This document shows, piece by piece, positions 16,776 to 25,884 of a DNA stretch of 63,559 nt. The position numbers were made by a program, and so were the translations under genes. The stretch spans positions 1 to 63,559 of the forward strand of contig CANMKX010000022.1 of the NCBI GenBank assembly GCA_947498595.1, given 5' to 3'. This stretch comes from an uncultured Aquimarina sp. (GTDB taxonomy: Bacteria; Bacteroidota; Bacteroidia; Flavobacteriales; Flavobacteriaceae). Within the stretch, counting starts at the first letter, position 1. Each line of letters begins with the position of its first letter. Below the pieces are notes generated by a model that was not told the origin of the DNA, did not search any database, and was given only the letters and a program-made list of their open reading frames with translations.

Positions 16776-18345
16776 TATGTGAATCAATTGATAAAATTAA
16801 AGTTCTTTGAAAGAAGTATAATACGTCTTTATTAAGAATATAGTCATCTATAAAAAGTATCTTAGTTTTGGCAATACTTTTGCTCAGGTTTTTAGAAAAT
16901 TTCAGATACTTTTTTAGGTTATAGGCAATAGCAGAAAGCATCATTACTTTGCTAGCTTGGTGGATTCCTATAGTATTGATCTTTCTCAATCCCATAAATT
17001 GAGTTAGCGTTCCAAAGACTGGTTCAACTGTACTTTGCCTTTTTCGTTTCATGTATTTCCCTTTCTTGCTATATACTCTTGTTTTATTTCGTTCGTAATG
17101 TTCACGATAATAGGTTACGGAAAATTTCTTTTCTTTGGCTGTTTTTCCTAAACACTGTATAGCTAATGGACAATTTTTGCATTGTTTGGAGGAACTACGG
17201 TATTCCTTCTTTTTAGTCTTTGTTCGATAATCTAAAAATACTTTCTTAAAAGGAATAATCTCTCCTTTAGGACATAGATAGTGATCTAGTTCTTTTATAT
17301 AAGAAAAACCATCAGGCCCACCTTTATACGTACCATGAGGAGGTATATAACTATAAATTCTCCTTTGTTCTAAAAAAGCATAAACTTCGCCACTACTATA
17401 GCCCGTATCTGCAATAACATTTTCCCAAACAAAGCCTTGTTTCCACAAACGTTTGTGCAATCTAGAAACGATATCTTCTAGACATTGATTATCTTTTTTA
17501 TCGGCATGATAGGCCTTTATATCCGTAATTACATGATGAGCTGTATCTACACTCAGTTGACTACTATAATTAAGTTTTCGTGCCTTACCAGGTTTTACAC
17601 TAATTCTAGCATCTGGATCTGTAGGACTATAATGTGTTTTATTGCTTGTATAGCGACTTTTCTTATTATTGGAACCTTGACGTTGATTTTGATCTTTAGC
17701 CCATTTTTTATTTCTAGCTGTTATACTATTTAATTCTTTGGAATTAGCTGTAATTGTTCTTTGTTCTAGAGTAGCTTTGTTTTCTTTAGCTTTTCTAAAA
17801 ACCTCTTTATCTCTATTACTAATATGCCTGATCTTGGCTAAATGAATATTTAATTCATTAGCAGGAACTTTTAACTCTAAAGAATCCATACTGGCATTAG
17901 CTTTTATAGGAGCTGAATCTATCGATTGAGTATGGCCACTTACCATCCCCATATCCACGCACAAGGAAAGTATATGGGTAAAGACTTGTTCAAAAACTAC
18001 TTCAGGAAAAAGCTGTCGTGTACGACTGATAGTAGAATGCCAAGGAAGCTGTTCATCTAGATCATAATCTAAAAAGTAAAGAATATCCAATCGCATGCTA
18101 CAATGCTCGATAAGCTTACGATCACTGATGATATTTTCTAAATAACCTACTAAACATAGTTTAAAAAACACCACAGGATCAATACTTTTTTGACCACTAT
18201 TGCCGTAAAAATTTTTAGTACTATCATATAAAAAATCTAAATCGATAACTTCTTTTAATCGACGATAGAAATTTGTTTTGGCTACACGATCACTCATTTG
18301 AAAATGAGTGAATAGTTTTTCTTGATAAATCTTCTTGCCTTGCAT
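16753..18345 (-). CDS. IS1182-family transposase
   Basis: 530 aa, full length and probably active. The DDE triad is visible: Asp143 in SIDSAPIKANAS, a second Asp in VIADTGYSSGE (about residue 314) and Glu in STVEPVFGTL (about residue 444). A CxxC...C cluster (CKNCPLAIQC) precedes the last catalytic residue, as in the family. The N-terminal region has the usual helix-turn-helix-like DRVAKTNFYRRL. It is a different lineage from the IS1182-like remnants at 1179 and 10832, which share neither ends nor sequence with it. Confidence 0.92.
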   Translation of the reverse strand: MQGKKIYQEKLFTHFQMSDRVAKTNFYRRLKEVIDLDFLYDSTKNFYGNSGQKSIDPVVFFKLCLVGYLENIISDRKLIEHCSMRLDILYFLDYDLDEQLPWHSTISRTRQLFPEVVFEQVFTHILSLCVDMGMVSGHTQSIDSAPIKANASMDSLELKVPANELNIHLAKIRHISNRDKEVFRKAKENKATLEQRTITANSKELNSITARNKKWAKDQNQRQGSNNKKSRYTSNKTHYSPTDPDARISVKPGKARKLNYSSQLSVDTAHHVITDIKAYHADKKDNQCLEDIVSRLHKRLWKQGFVWENVIADTGYSSGEVYAFLEQRRIYSYIPPHGTYKGGPDGFSYIKELDHYLCPKGEIIPFKKVFLDYRTKTKKKEYRSSSKQCKNCPLAIQCLGKTAKEKKFSVTYYREHYERNKTRVYSKKGKYMKRKRQSTVEPVFGTLTQFMGLRKINTIGIHQASKVMMLSAIAYNLKKYLKFSKNLSKSIAKTKILFIDDYILNKDVLYFFQRTLILSIDSHKHRIKAS

Positions 18346-18469
18346 ACTTCAATTTACGAAATAATACTATTTTTAGCTAATACTTGTGCAACAGGCACAA
18401 TGTATATAAAAAATAGCGATTTAATCGCTTAATAGATAGAAAATGAATAAATTAAAGGCCAGTTATAAT

Positions 18470-18516
18470 CCGAAAAGTTAGTGTTTAAAACACGCTACTT
18501 TTCATATACAAGACCG
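18470..18516 (+). repeat. attC-like hairpin, AATCCGAAAAG family
   Basis: TCCGAAAAGTTAGTGTT, short loop, AACACGCTACTTTTC, then CAAGACCGTT. The arms pair with a few unpaired bases, and the GTT core starts the next cassette (GTTACCTGTA). A decayed relative is at 4698-4740. The sequence between the IS end (18394) and 18470 has nothing else recognisable. Confidence 0.5.
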
Positions 18517-18527
18517 TTACCTGTAAG

Positions 18528-19091
18528 TTGAGAAAAAGTATACTTCAAATATTATTAGTCATTTTTGGAATGGGAATAGGAATTTCCCAAACTGAAAGTC
18601 CTCACTACGAACAAATCGCATTTGAATTTTTCCAGGAAGAAATTCTGACTGAAAATCTGACGAATAAAAAAGTAACCGTTTACAAAGAGTTAAAGCCAGT
18701 TATCAATCTGGACTCAACATCTTTATCAATATCTCAACATCAAAAAAATTACAACCCTTTTTGGTTTCCTAAATGTAATAAGCTTTTTACAGAAGCATTT
18801 CAACTATTATACAAGGAACAGAAAACGAATAGTATAAAAAACAACATTTCTGGTGAAAAACATTTAAACTTATCTAGAATAAGTGAAGCAAATTTTAAAA
18901 TCAAAAAGTATGGTAAAGGAAAGTATCCCAAACTTTTTGTGGATCAATCAGTAACTATAATTGTAAAAGACATTGAATTAACAATTGTCAATATTAGTTT
19001 GATTGAAAAATTTAAAGGAACTATATATCACATTCAAATCGACAAGAATGGAAAAGTAAAAAAATGGTGTCAGACTGGATATATAGAATAA
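18528..19091 (+). CDS. Exported protein of unknown function, TTG start
   Basis: 187 aa. The signal peptide (residues 1-21, SILQILLVIFGMGIGIS|Q) fixes the start at TTG 18528, only three bases after the private cassette repeat. The mature domain is unrecognised; it ends in a YHIQIDKNGKVKKWCQTG strand pattern similar to that of the cassette protein at 2220. Private cassette ends match over 9 bp: TTACCTGTA (18517-18525) and TACAGGTAA (19096-19104). Confidence 0.6.
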   Translation: MRKSILQILLVIFGMGIGISQTESPHYEQIAFEFFQEEILTENLTNKKVTVYKELKPVINLDSTSLSISQHQKNYNPFWFPKCNKLFTEAFQLLYKEQKTNSIKNNISGEKHLNLSRISEANFKIKKYGKGKYPKLFVDQSVTIIVKDIELTIVNISLIEKFKGTIYHIQIDKNGKVKKWCQTGYIE

Positions 19092-19095
19092 AACC

Positions 19096-19396
19096 TACAG
19101 GTAATAACTAAGCATTCGGACTGCTCGTAGAGCAGTATCTGAATGCAGTGTTGACTAAAACCCACGTATTGCTAGCGATTTAATGGTTATGGGTTTTACG
19201 AAGCTTTTTCTTAGAGGTATTAGAACTAATAAAAGTTCTTTTCTTGAGGATAATAAGATTATTTACATATTTATAAAGTTGTTTTTATTAAAAGAAACAA
19301 AAATCCATTTTAAAGCTGTTTGGTATTGGCTATATTTAGTTTTTATAAGTCGATAAAATAATAAATAAAAATTTCTACGCAAACTCCTGTGAGTTG
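19096..19396 (+). repeat. Composite cassette junction, type A
   Basis: TACAGGTAATAACTAAGCATTCGG, complete hairpin, GTGTTGACT, middle segment with AAAACCC/GGGTTTT arms, then the IS1182-like right end in worn form (TTTCTACGCAAACTCCTG). The following GTT core is no longer clear, so the next cassette may be fixed in place. Confidence 0.6.
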
Positions 19397-19423
19397 ACCG
19401 TAGTTTAGCCGATTAATATTTTT

Positions 19424-19900
19424 ATGGGATTAAGAGATGTAAAAAAAGAACTTCATAAAATGGATAAATCTGAAATGATTAAACTCGTATCAGAAATGTA
19501 TTCAAAAATACCATCAGCTAAAGAATTTCTTGATGTTTTTTTTGGAGTTAAAATTGAGACACTTATTGAGAAGTATAAAAAAGAAATTGAACGATATATA
19601 TACCCAAGCGGAAAAGAAATGGTTTTGCGAGAATCAGAAGCTCGGAAAATAATACGTACCGTTCGAAAAATGAAAATAACGGAACTTAATGTTGAATTGG
19701 AATTGCATTATGTAGAGTGTTGTCTCGAGATAATTCAAAGTTTCGGATATTCTAACGAAAATTATTATATAGCTATCGAAAAAATGTTTGATAGTGCTAT
19801 AAATGCAATATCTCAAATCGGAGAAGAAGAAAAGTATAAATCAAGAATTGACAATATATACAACATAGCTAGTGAATATGGAATAGAATTTTACTATTAA
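19424..19900 (+). CDS. DUF6155-like protein
   Basis: 158-aa helical cytosolic protein. The opening GLRDVKKELHKMDKSEMIKLVSEMYSKIPSAKEFLDVFF is typical of DUF6155 proteins, which are frequent in Bacteroidota and have no known function. ATG start; the upstream region contains the worn junction. Confidence 0.6.
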   Translation: MGLRDVKKELHKMDKSEMIKLVSEMYSKIPSAKEFLDVFFGVKIETLIEKYKKEIERYIYPSGKEMVLRESEARKIIRTVRKMKITELNVELELHYVECCLEIIQSFGYSNENYYIAIEKMFDSAINAISQIGEEEKYKSRIDNIYNIASEYGIEFYY

Positions 19901-19904
19901 AAGT

Positions 19905-20160
19905 CAATTAATAATAACTAAACATTCTAATTACACATAGCACAACATATAAATGCGATATTGACTAAATTATACACATTATTAGTGATTTGATCCTTGT
20001 AAGTTTTACAAAGAAATAAAACTCATCATCTAGACTAAATACGCTTATATAGCATTTATTCAAATAATAAGAAAAATATGTTAATTACTGAGTTCATCAG
20101 TTTAACCGAGAAAACACTAGTAAATAATTAAAAATAACGGTTGATTCTATTATCTTTGAG
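19905..20160 (+). repeat. Strongly decayed cassette junction with type B leader traces
   Basis: ATAATAACTAAACATTCTAATTAC and a right arm TAAATGCGATATTGACT are worn forms of the common hairpin. GAGAAAACACTAGTAAATAATT near 20105-20127 matches the type B repeat. A possible -7 box, TATCTTTG, lies at 20151-20158 upstream of the next gene. Confidence 0.4.
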
Positions 20161-20225
20161 GGAAGCCTACAGTATTAGCGTGATAACTATTATAGGTTTG
20201 TAGTGTGATATATAAAAACTGAATA

Positions 20226-20879
20226 TTGAAATTTAAAATATTATTTATATTTCTGTGTCAATTCATATATGCACAGCAAACGCAAATGGGAAGCAATCAA
20301 AATCGCTATAACCCCCAATTTACTACTAACTATGAGTTGAATAAAGAATTTGAAACTAAGATTAAATCTGAAAATAAATTTAAATTAATAGTATCATCAG
20401 ACGTCAATAGAGAAATTTCAGTTTATATTCAAAATAACACAACTGATACAATTTCAATATCCCATCAAGACTATAAAATCTATATCCTTCAAGAGGCAAT
20501 GGATAAAGATGGAATTTGGAAACCAATTGAGTATTGGAAAAATTCTGATTGTGGGAACAGTTTTGGAGAAATAAAAATTGAGTCATATGGAATAATTGAA
20601 ACTAAATCGAGAGAATATAATGGATATTTCAAAACTAAAATTCGATTTAAATTAAGTGAAGGTAATAAAGTGTATTATTCCAATGCAATTGAGGGGAATA
20701 TAGACCTCGATAAGTTGATTACGCCAACTGATTTTAGTTTCACATGGCCATTAGCTTTTATAGCAAATAGAGGAATAAAAGTACCAATGAAATTACAAAG
20801 AAAAGTGGTTTTTTTAGAGCCAAATGGTTTGAAAGAATTTAATCAATTTATAGAGGACATACTGATTGAAAGAAATTGA
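20226..20879 (+). CDS. Exported protein of unknown function, TTG start
   Basis: 217 aa. The signal peptide (KFKILFIFLCQFIYA|QQT) places the start at TTG 20226; an in-frame stop lies shortly upstream and there is no ATG. The mature domain looks beta-rich (residues about 50-150), possibly an immunoglobulin-like fold, with no recognised family. It is preceded by a candidate -7 box at 20151. Confidence 0.55.
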   Translation: MKFKILFIFLCQFIYAQQTQMGSNQNRYNPQFTTNYELNKEFETKIKSENKFKLIVSSDVNREISVYIQNNTTDTISISHQDYKIYILQEAMDKDGIWKPIEYWKNSDCGNSFGEIKIESYGIIETKSREYNGYFKTKIRFKLSEGNKVYYSNAIEGNIDLDKLITPTDFSFTWPLAFIANRGIKVPMKLQRKVVFLEPNGLKEFNQFIEDILIERN

Positions 20880-20889
20880 AGTAAGAATA

Positions 20890-21085
20890 TGCTACATAAT
20901 AGCTGAGCGTTCAAGACGCTTGTAGAGTAGTATATTATCGTTATGATGACCAAGTTCTAAGTATTACCAGAGGTTTGATTTCTATAAATTTTACATGGGT
21001 ATGAAACTTTTTTCTTTAGAAAAGTTTTGTTTTAAAATTACTTGGTACAGGTTATATTTAATTTTTATAAGATTATAAAAAAAAC
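20890..21085 (+). repeat. Decayed cassette junction
   Basis: AATAGCTGAGCGTTCAAGACGCTTGTAGAG keeps a short stem (GCGTTC/AGACGC region), and GGTATGAAACTTTTTTCTT through TTATATTTAATTTTTATAAGATTATAAAA still resembles the type A tail. It is too worn to be a working site. Confidence 0.35.
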
Positions 21086-21091
21086 AGACTA

Positions 21092-21721
21092 ATGAGTATA
21101 GAAAAAGCTTATAATATTTGGGCAAATCAATATGATACAAATGAAAATCGAACAAGAGATTTAGATAGAAAGTGTACTATTGAAACTTTGAATGATTTTG
21201 ATTTTGAAAATGTTTTAGAATTGGGGTGCGGAACAGGAAAAAATACAGAATGGTTACTTAATAAAGCTAAAAGAGTAATTGGATTGGATTTTTCTCAAGA
21301 AATGCTCAATAAAGCAGTAGAAAAGATATCAGATGAAAGAGTAATATTTAAGAAAGCAGATTTAACTAAAAATTGGGAAGTAGAAAACAACTTCGCAGAT
21401 TTAATTACTTCGAGTTTAACACTTGAACATATTAGTGATTTAGATCATATTTTTAATCAAGCTAATCAAAAAATAAAAAGTAATGGACTATTTTTTATTA
21501 GTGAATTACACTCCTTTAAACAATATTCTGGAAGTAAAGCTAGATACGAAACAGAAAACGGAACTGAGGAATTAGAAGTTTACGTTCATCATATATCAGA
21601 ATATATTGATATAGCAAAAAAGAACGGCTTTCAACTAATCGAATTAAAGGAATGGTTTGATGATGATTCCAGTAATGGAGTACCAAGATTGATATCATTT
21701 GTATTTAAAAATAAATTCTAA
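21092..21721 (+). CDS. Class I SAM-dependent methyltransferase
   Basis: 209 aa, single methyltransferase_11-like domain. SAM-binding motif I is LELGCGTGKNT, motif II is VIGLDFSQEML, motif III is FADLITSSLTLEHI. The N-terminus (SIEKAYNIWANQYDTNENRTRDLD) is typical of small cellular methyltransferases that act on small molecules or proteins; the substrate cannot be told. It is the last clear cassette-like gene. A worn junction follows (GATAATAGCTAAGCATTTGGAC at 21722). Confidence 0.85.
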   Translation: MSIEKAYNIWANQYDTNENRTRDLDRKCTIETLNDFDFENVLELGCGTGKNTEWLLNKAKRVIGLDFSQEMLNKAVEKISDERVIFKKADLTKNWEVENNFADLITSSLTLEHISDLDHIFNQANQKIKSNGLFFISELHSFKQYSGSKARYETENGTEELEVYVHHISEYIDIAKKNGFQLIELKEWFDDDSSNGVPRLISFVFKNKF

Positions 21722-22631
21722 TGATAATAGCTAAGCATTTGGACTACTAACAACGTAATACCTGAATGTTTGGTTGGTTAAAAATAGAATGATTTGATTC
21801 TTCTGAGTTTTACGAAAAAAAAAATCATCATCTAGATTTTATGTATCTGTATACAATAAGTTTAATAATATGTCCTGTTCATTTTTTCATAGAATTAATA
21901 AGCATATATTATAAAAACATACCGAAATAACATAACTAAATGAATGATTTTTGTATTTTTCAATCATTGAAAAATACAAAAGTTAATAATCAGTGTGCAG
22001 AAAAATAAAAAACAAAGGAATATTTAATCTTGTTGCGATATATTAAAGAAAAAAACGTAGACATCTGTTACATTACCATGCATAAATCGAGAATTAATGA
22101 GAAAAATATTAATGGGGGATTTTATTATTGTTATACCCCATTTCTAAGTCATTCTTAATTCAAAGAAGAATTTGAAAAAATGAGCGAGTAGAATCTCCAA
22201 TTTACGATGATTTTGAACCTTTAATGTATTTTGCTACTAAAATTGAGAAATTTTGGGTGAATAAAAATACTGATTATTCAATGTCAACCTTTAGAAGACT
22301 TTTTAAAGTTTACAATCTAACAGTAAACAATATTTTTTTAATGATGCATCATTTGTTGATTTTAAAAAATGAATACAATAGATTAATTATCTGTAATTAA
22401 ATCAAAAAAATACTAAAGCATATAAGAAAGATGTTTTCAAATAATTGATTCCTAGTTAATAGGAAATGTATAATGATACTGTAGATGAAATTAGAGCAAA
22501 GTTTCGTACTAAAACCAAAGGTTTTTTCTTTTTCTAAATAAAAGTAGTTTATCATTCTATTTTAACAAGAATGAGCGATGAAAAACCAGTAATAATGATT
22601 AGAATACAAAAAAATATTTAAAGATTATAGT
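21722..22631. other. Gene-poor boundary of the cassette region with decayed fragments
   Basis: Starts with a worn attC-like head (CTAAGCATTTGGAC ... CTGAATG). Between 22020 and 22145 one frame reads LRYIKEKNVDICYITMHKS, and between 22190 and 22400 another reads FATKIEKFWVNKNTDYSMST; both are interrupted and unrecognised, so they look like remains of lost genes. At 22483-22530 there is a copy of the left end of the MITE-like element at 8281. No intact gene is present. Confidence 0.4.
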
Positions 22632-23300
22632 ATGGTGAAAATCGGATTTTTAGCATCGGGTAATGGTGGTACATTAAAATTTTTACATTTAGTTCAACAA
22701 ATGGAGGTTTATAATTATTCTATCCAATTTGTTATTGCTGATAGAAACTGTGGAGCTATAGAGTATGCTAATAAAAATGATATTCCTAATGATATCATTG
22801 AATATAACAAAACAAATAGACAAGATTTATTTGATAGTTTAAGTGAATTTGAAGATGTTGATATTATTATTACGAATATTCATAAAGTTTTGGATAATAA
22901 GATTTTGGAAGTTTTTAGCTCTCGACTGATTAACTTACATTATTCTCTACTTCCTGCTTATGGAGGTGTAATCGGAATGAAAACAGTAGACAAAGCAAGA
23001 ATTGATAACATCATGTTTATCGGTGCTACATGCCATGAAGTTTCTGAAATTTTAGATGGAGGTAAAATTATTTGCCAAAGTTGTTTTCCCGCCGATTGGC
23101 GATTATCAGATGAAGAAATTAAAGACTTGGTATTTCAATCAGCTAATTTATGTATACTCAATTCAATACTAATAAGAACAGAAAGTACAACTTTTTCCAT
23201 AAAAAACTATTCCTATAAAAAGTTTATTTTCAATCCAATATTGAATTTTACAACTGAAGAATTTACTGAAGAATTTTGGTTTAAATTAAAAAATGAATAA
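22632..23300 (+). CDS. Formyltransferase-family protein (PurN-like)
   Basis: 222 aa with the formyl_transf_N fold: LASGNGGTLK at the start, NLHYSLLPAYGG, and ATCHEVSEILDGGKII. The catalytic Asn-His-Asp set of GAR transformylases is conserved (Asn and His in NLH, Asp in ILDGG). It uses N10-formyl-tetrahydrofolate in characterised relatives. The flanking C-terminal region is short and divergent from purine PurN, so a sugar or amino-group N-formyltransferase is also possible. It is not next to purine genes. Confidence 0.75.
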   Translation: MVKIGFLASGNGGTLKFLHLVQQMEVYNYSIQFVIADRNCGAIEYANKNDIPNDIIEYNKTNRQDLFDSLSEFEDVDIIITNIHKVLDNKILEVFSSRLINLHYSLLPAYGGVIGMKTVDKARIDNIMFIGATCHEVSEILDGGKIICQSCFPADWRLSDEEIKDLVFQSANLCILNSILIRTESTTFSIKNYSYKKFIFNPILNFTTEEFTEEFWFKLKNE

Positions 23301-23696
23301 AAATAAAAACCTATCAAGTAGAATACAGAAACGAAAAATAAAAATTATAATGAATACATGATTTTTATAATAGTCAGATTATCAGTAGAAATATGATGTT
23401 TCTCTTCTTAGAGAAAACGAACCTGATCATTATTATCATTTATAAAAAAACGCATGGTCAACCCAAGCATGAGGACTAATAATACTTTTTTGAGCTGTTT
23501 TTTTTGAAAATTTTAATATAGGAAAATATGTTTTATTGGATGAATTATTATAGATTGATTTATATATTTATGATGGATATCAAATACGTATTTAGATAAT
23601 TATTTAAAAAAATAAAAAAGACTAAAAATCTTCTTAAAGTCAATGAGGAACTGCCTTCAAAAAATTATATTTGACGATTAATAATATAAGAATGTC
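23301..23696. other. Intergenic stretch with a small decayed coding trace
   Basis: The first bases read KTYQVEYRNEK in one frame and stop at once, perhaps the remains of a gene once paired with the formyltransferase. The rest is AT-rich with no open frame, repeat or strong hairpin that I can see. Confidence 0.35.
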
Positions 23697-24206
23697 ATGT
23701 TAGAAATAGTAGTAGCATTGCTGTATTTTGCAAACAAAATATTTTTAAGTCAAGAAAAGAAAACAGGATGGATATTAGGTGCTATGGCATCTGCTACAGC
23801 AATTTTTTATTTTATATCTATAGAAGTCTATTTATTATTAATATTAGAATCAGGTTTTTTTATTTTAATGCTTTTTGGATTAAAAAATCATAAAAGTTCT
23901 CCTCAAAAAAATATTTATATATATGGAATAATGATCATAACTATGTTAGGGATGTTATTCGTAGTAGATGAGGTACAACCTATAGAGTTTCTTGTTTCTG
24001 TAGGATTTATTGTAGCAATACATTCATTAGCGGTACACCGTTGGAAATTAGGATGGGTTATTATGGGGATGTCACATATTATAATGGCTTATTTTACTTA
24101 TGAAAAGCAACAATACTTTTTTGCATTAATGCAAGGAGTTTCGGTTTTTATAGCAATATATGCTTTGATGAAAAAAAGACAAGAATTGCAAATGAAAATT
24201 AACTAA
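23697..24206 (+). CDS. Multi-pass membrane protein, distantly PnuC-like
   Basis: 169 aa with about six membrane segments, short loops and a basic C-terminus (KKRQELQMK). The KKTGWILGAMASATAIFYF and LILESGFFILMLFGLKNHK segments recall PnuC vitamin transporters (nicotinamide riboside, thiamine), but the diagnostic WxxW motif is not obvious. I regard transport as possible, not shown. Confidence 0.5.
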   Translation: MLEIVVALLYFANKIFLSQEKKTGWILGAMASATAIFYFISIEVYLLLILESGFFILMLFGLKNHKSSPQKNIYIYGIMIITMLGMLFVVDEVQPIEFLVSVGFIVAIHSLAVHRWKLGWVIMGMSHIIMAYFTYEKQQYFFALMQGVSVFIAIYALMKKRQELQMKIN

Positions 24207-24287
24207 AAAGAATATTTAATAAAGGCAATAACAATTATTTATATAAAGAAAAATAAAGAAACCATACAAGGTTAATTCAAAAACAGT

Positions 24288-24295
24288 TATATTTG
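24288..24295 (+). promoter_or_regulatory. -7 box of guaB
   Basis: TATATTTG matches the Bacteroidota TANNTTTG -7 element. It overlaps a TTG codon (24293) that would otherwise extend guaB upstream, which shows the real start is the ATG at 24320. Confidence 0.6.
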
Positions 24296-24319
24296 CGTGC
24301 AATTAAATCACTAATTGCA

Positions 24320-25792
24320 ATGACAGCACACGACACCAAAATCGTTGGAGAAGGACTTACCTACGACGATGTATTACTAGTACCAGCTTATTCAGAAATA
24401 CTTCCAAGAGAAGTAAATATTCAAACTAAATTTACGAGAAACATAGCGATTAATGTACCAATCATATCTGCGGCTATGGACACGGTTACAGAAAGTCGAA
24501 TGGCAATCGCGATGGCACAAGAAGGAGGAATAGGAGTGTTGCATAAAAACATGACTATAGATGAGCAAGCGATGAAAGTACGCAAAGTAAAGCGTGCAGA
24601 GAGCGGGATGATTATAGATCCAGTTACATTGCCATTAAATTCTACGGTAAAAGATGCTAAAAATAACATGAAAGAGTTTAGCATCGGAGGGATTCCTATA
24701 GTTGATAAAGATGAAAAATTATTAGGAATTGTTACCAATCGTGATTTAAGATTCGAAAAAAATGATGATAGACCGATAGCTGAAGTGATGACAAGCGAAA
24801 ATCTTGTGACGGTAAGTGAAGGTACATCATTGACAGATGCAGAAGAGATTTTACAGGAAAATAAAATAGAAAAATTACCTGTAATTAATAAAGATAATAT
24901 TTTAGTAGGTTTAATTACCTTTAGAGATATTACAAAACTAACCTTAAAACCTAGTGCAAACAAAGACCAATTTGGACGATTAAGAGTTGCAGCAGCAATT
25001 GGTGTCACAGGAGACGCTGTAGAACGCGCAGCGGCATTAGTAAAAGCTGGAGTTGATGCTATTATTATTGATACTGCTCATGGTCATACAGAAGGAGTTG
25101 TTTTGGTACTAAAAGAGGTTAAAAAACAATTTCCAGAACTAGATGTTGTAGTAGGAAATATAGCTACAGGAGAAGCAGCAAAATATTTAGTTGAAGCTGG
25201 AGCAGATGCTGTAAAAGTAGGAATAGGACCAGGGTCAATCTGCACTACAAGAGTTGTTGCTGGAGTTGGATTTCCTCAATTTTCTGCTGTATTAGAAGTA
25301 GCTGCCGCTATAAAAGGAACTGGAGTGCCAGTAATTGCAGATGGTGGAATTCGTTATACAGGAGATATTCCTAAAGCTATCGCTGCTGGAGCAGATACAG
25401 TGATGCTGGGATCTTTATTAGCAGGAACAAAAGAATCCCCAGGAGAAACGATTATATACGAAGGAAGAAAGTTTAAATCGTATAGAGGTATGGGATCTGT
25501 AGAAGCAATGAAAAAAGGATCAAAAGACCGATATTTTCAGGATGTAGAGGATGATATTAAAAAATTAGTACCAGAAGGAATCGTTGGACGTGTAGCATAT
25601 AAAGGAGAATTATACGAAAGTATACATCAATTTGTAGGTGGACTGAGAGCAGGAATGGGCTATTGCGGAGCGAAAGATATAGACACTTTAAAAGAAACTG
25701 GTCGTTTCGTGAAAATTACAGCAAGCGGGATTAACGAAAGTCATCCACATGATGTTACAATAACAAAGGAAGCTCCTAATTATTCTAGATAG
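24320..25792 (+). CDS. guaB: Inosine-5'-monophosphate dehydrogenase
   Basis: 490 aa. Oxidises IMP to XMP with NAD+, the committed step of guanine nucleotide synthesis. TIM-barrel halves flank two CBS domains (about residues 95-215). The catalytic Cys308 lies in GPGSICTTR, the [18 protein letters not shown] phosphate site is present, and the flap ends with [12 protein letters not shown]. Full length with no irregularities. The ATG at 24320 is preferred to the upstream TTG, which lies in the promoter. It is followed by a strong terminator, so it is monocistronic. Confidence 0.97.
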   Translation: MTAHDTKIVGEGLTYDDVLLVPAYSEILPREVNIQTKFTRNIAINVPIISAAMDTVTESRMAIAMAQEGGIGVLHKNMTIDEQAMKVRKVKRAESGMIIDPVTLPLNSTVKDAKNNMKEFSIGGIPIVDKDEKLLGIVTNRDLRFEKNDDRPIAEVMTSENLVTVSEGTSLTDAEEILQENKIEKLPVINKDNILVGLITFRDITKLTLKPSANKDQFGRLRVAAAIGVTGDAVERAAALVKAGVDAIIIDTAHGHTEGVVLVLKEVKKQFPELDVVVGNIATGEAAKYLVEAGADAVKVGIGPGSICTTRVVAGVGFPQFSAVLEVAAAIKGTGVPVIADGGIRYTGDIPKAIAAGADTVMLGSLLAGTKESPGETIIYEGRKFKSYRGMGSVEAMKKGSKDRYFQDVEDDIKKLVPEGIVGRVAYKGELYESIHQFVGGLRAGMGYCGAKDIDTLKETGRFVKITASGINESHPHDVTITKEAPNYSR

Positions 25793-25811
25793 AGAATCTG
25801 AAAAATAGAAG

Positions 25812-25848
25812 AAAGCGATTTATTAGTAGATAGTAAATCGCTTTTTTT
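25812..25848 (+). terminator. Terminator of guaB
   Basis: AAAGCGATTTA (25812-25822), 11-nt loop, TAAATCGCTTT (25834-25844) and a T run. Confidence 0.8.
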
Positions 25849-25884
25849 ATTGTAATTTCAATACTTGATTAGATATTGACCTAC

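Larger units (their letters stand above)
16703..18394 (-). mobile_element. Complete IS1182-family insertion sequence
   Basis: 1692 bp with perfect 12-bp terminal inverted repeats: CTGTTGCACAAG at 16703-16714 and CTTGTGCAACAG at 18383-18394. Similarity continues inward (TTAGCT near both ends). It encodes one intact transposase on the minus strand. No clear target-site duplication is seen. The left flank is the end of a cassette (GCTAACAATGGTAA). A deletion remnant of the same element is at 3987-4553. Confidence 0.88.

Noticed and set aside
1911..19396. Repeats as a CRISPR array
   Set aside because: The units are ~285 bp, far apart, separated by whole genes, and no cas genes are present.
23697..24206. 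Assigning this membrane protein to NAD+ uptake as PnuC
   Set aside because: The resemblance is limited to general hydrophobic patterns and the key PnuC motif is not visible, so only a weak note was kept.
24293..24319. Upstream TTG start for guaB
   Set aside because: The codon lies inside the TATATTTG promoter box and the added residues are not part of the family N-terminus.
24421..25008. 195-aa minus-strand frame inside guaB
   Set aside because: It is a shadow of the strongly conserved guaB frame, with no promoter or family match.
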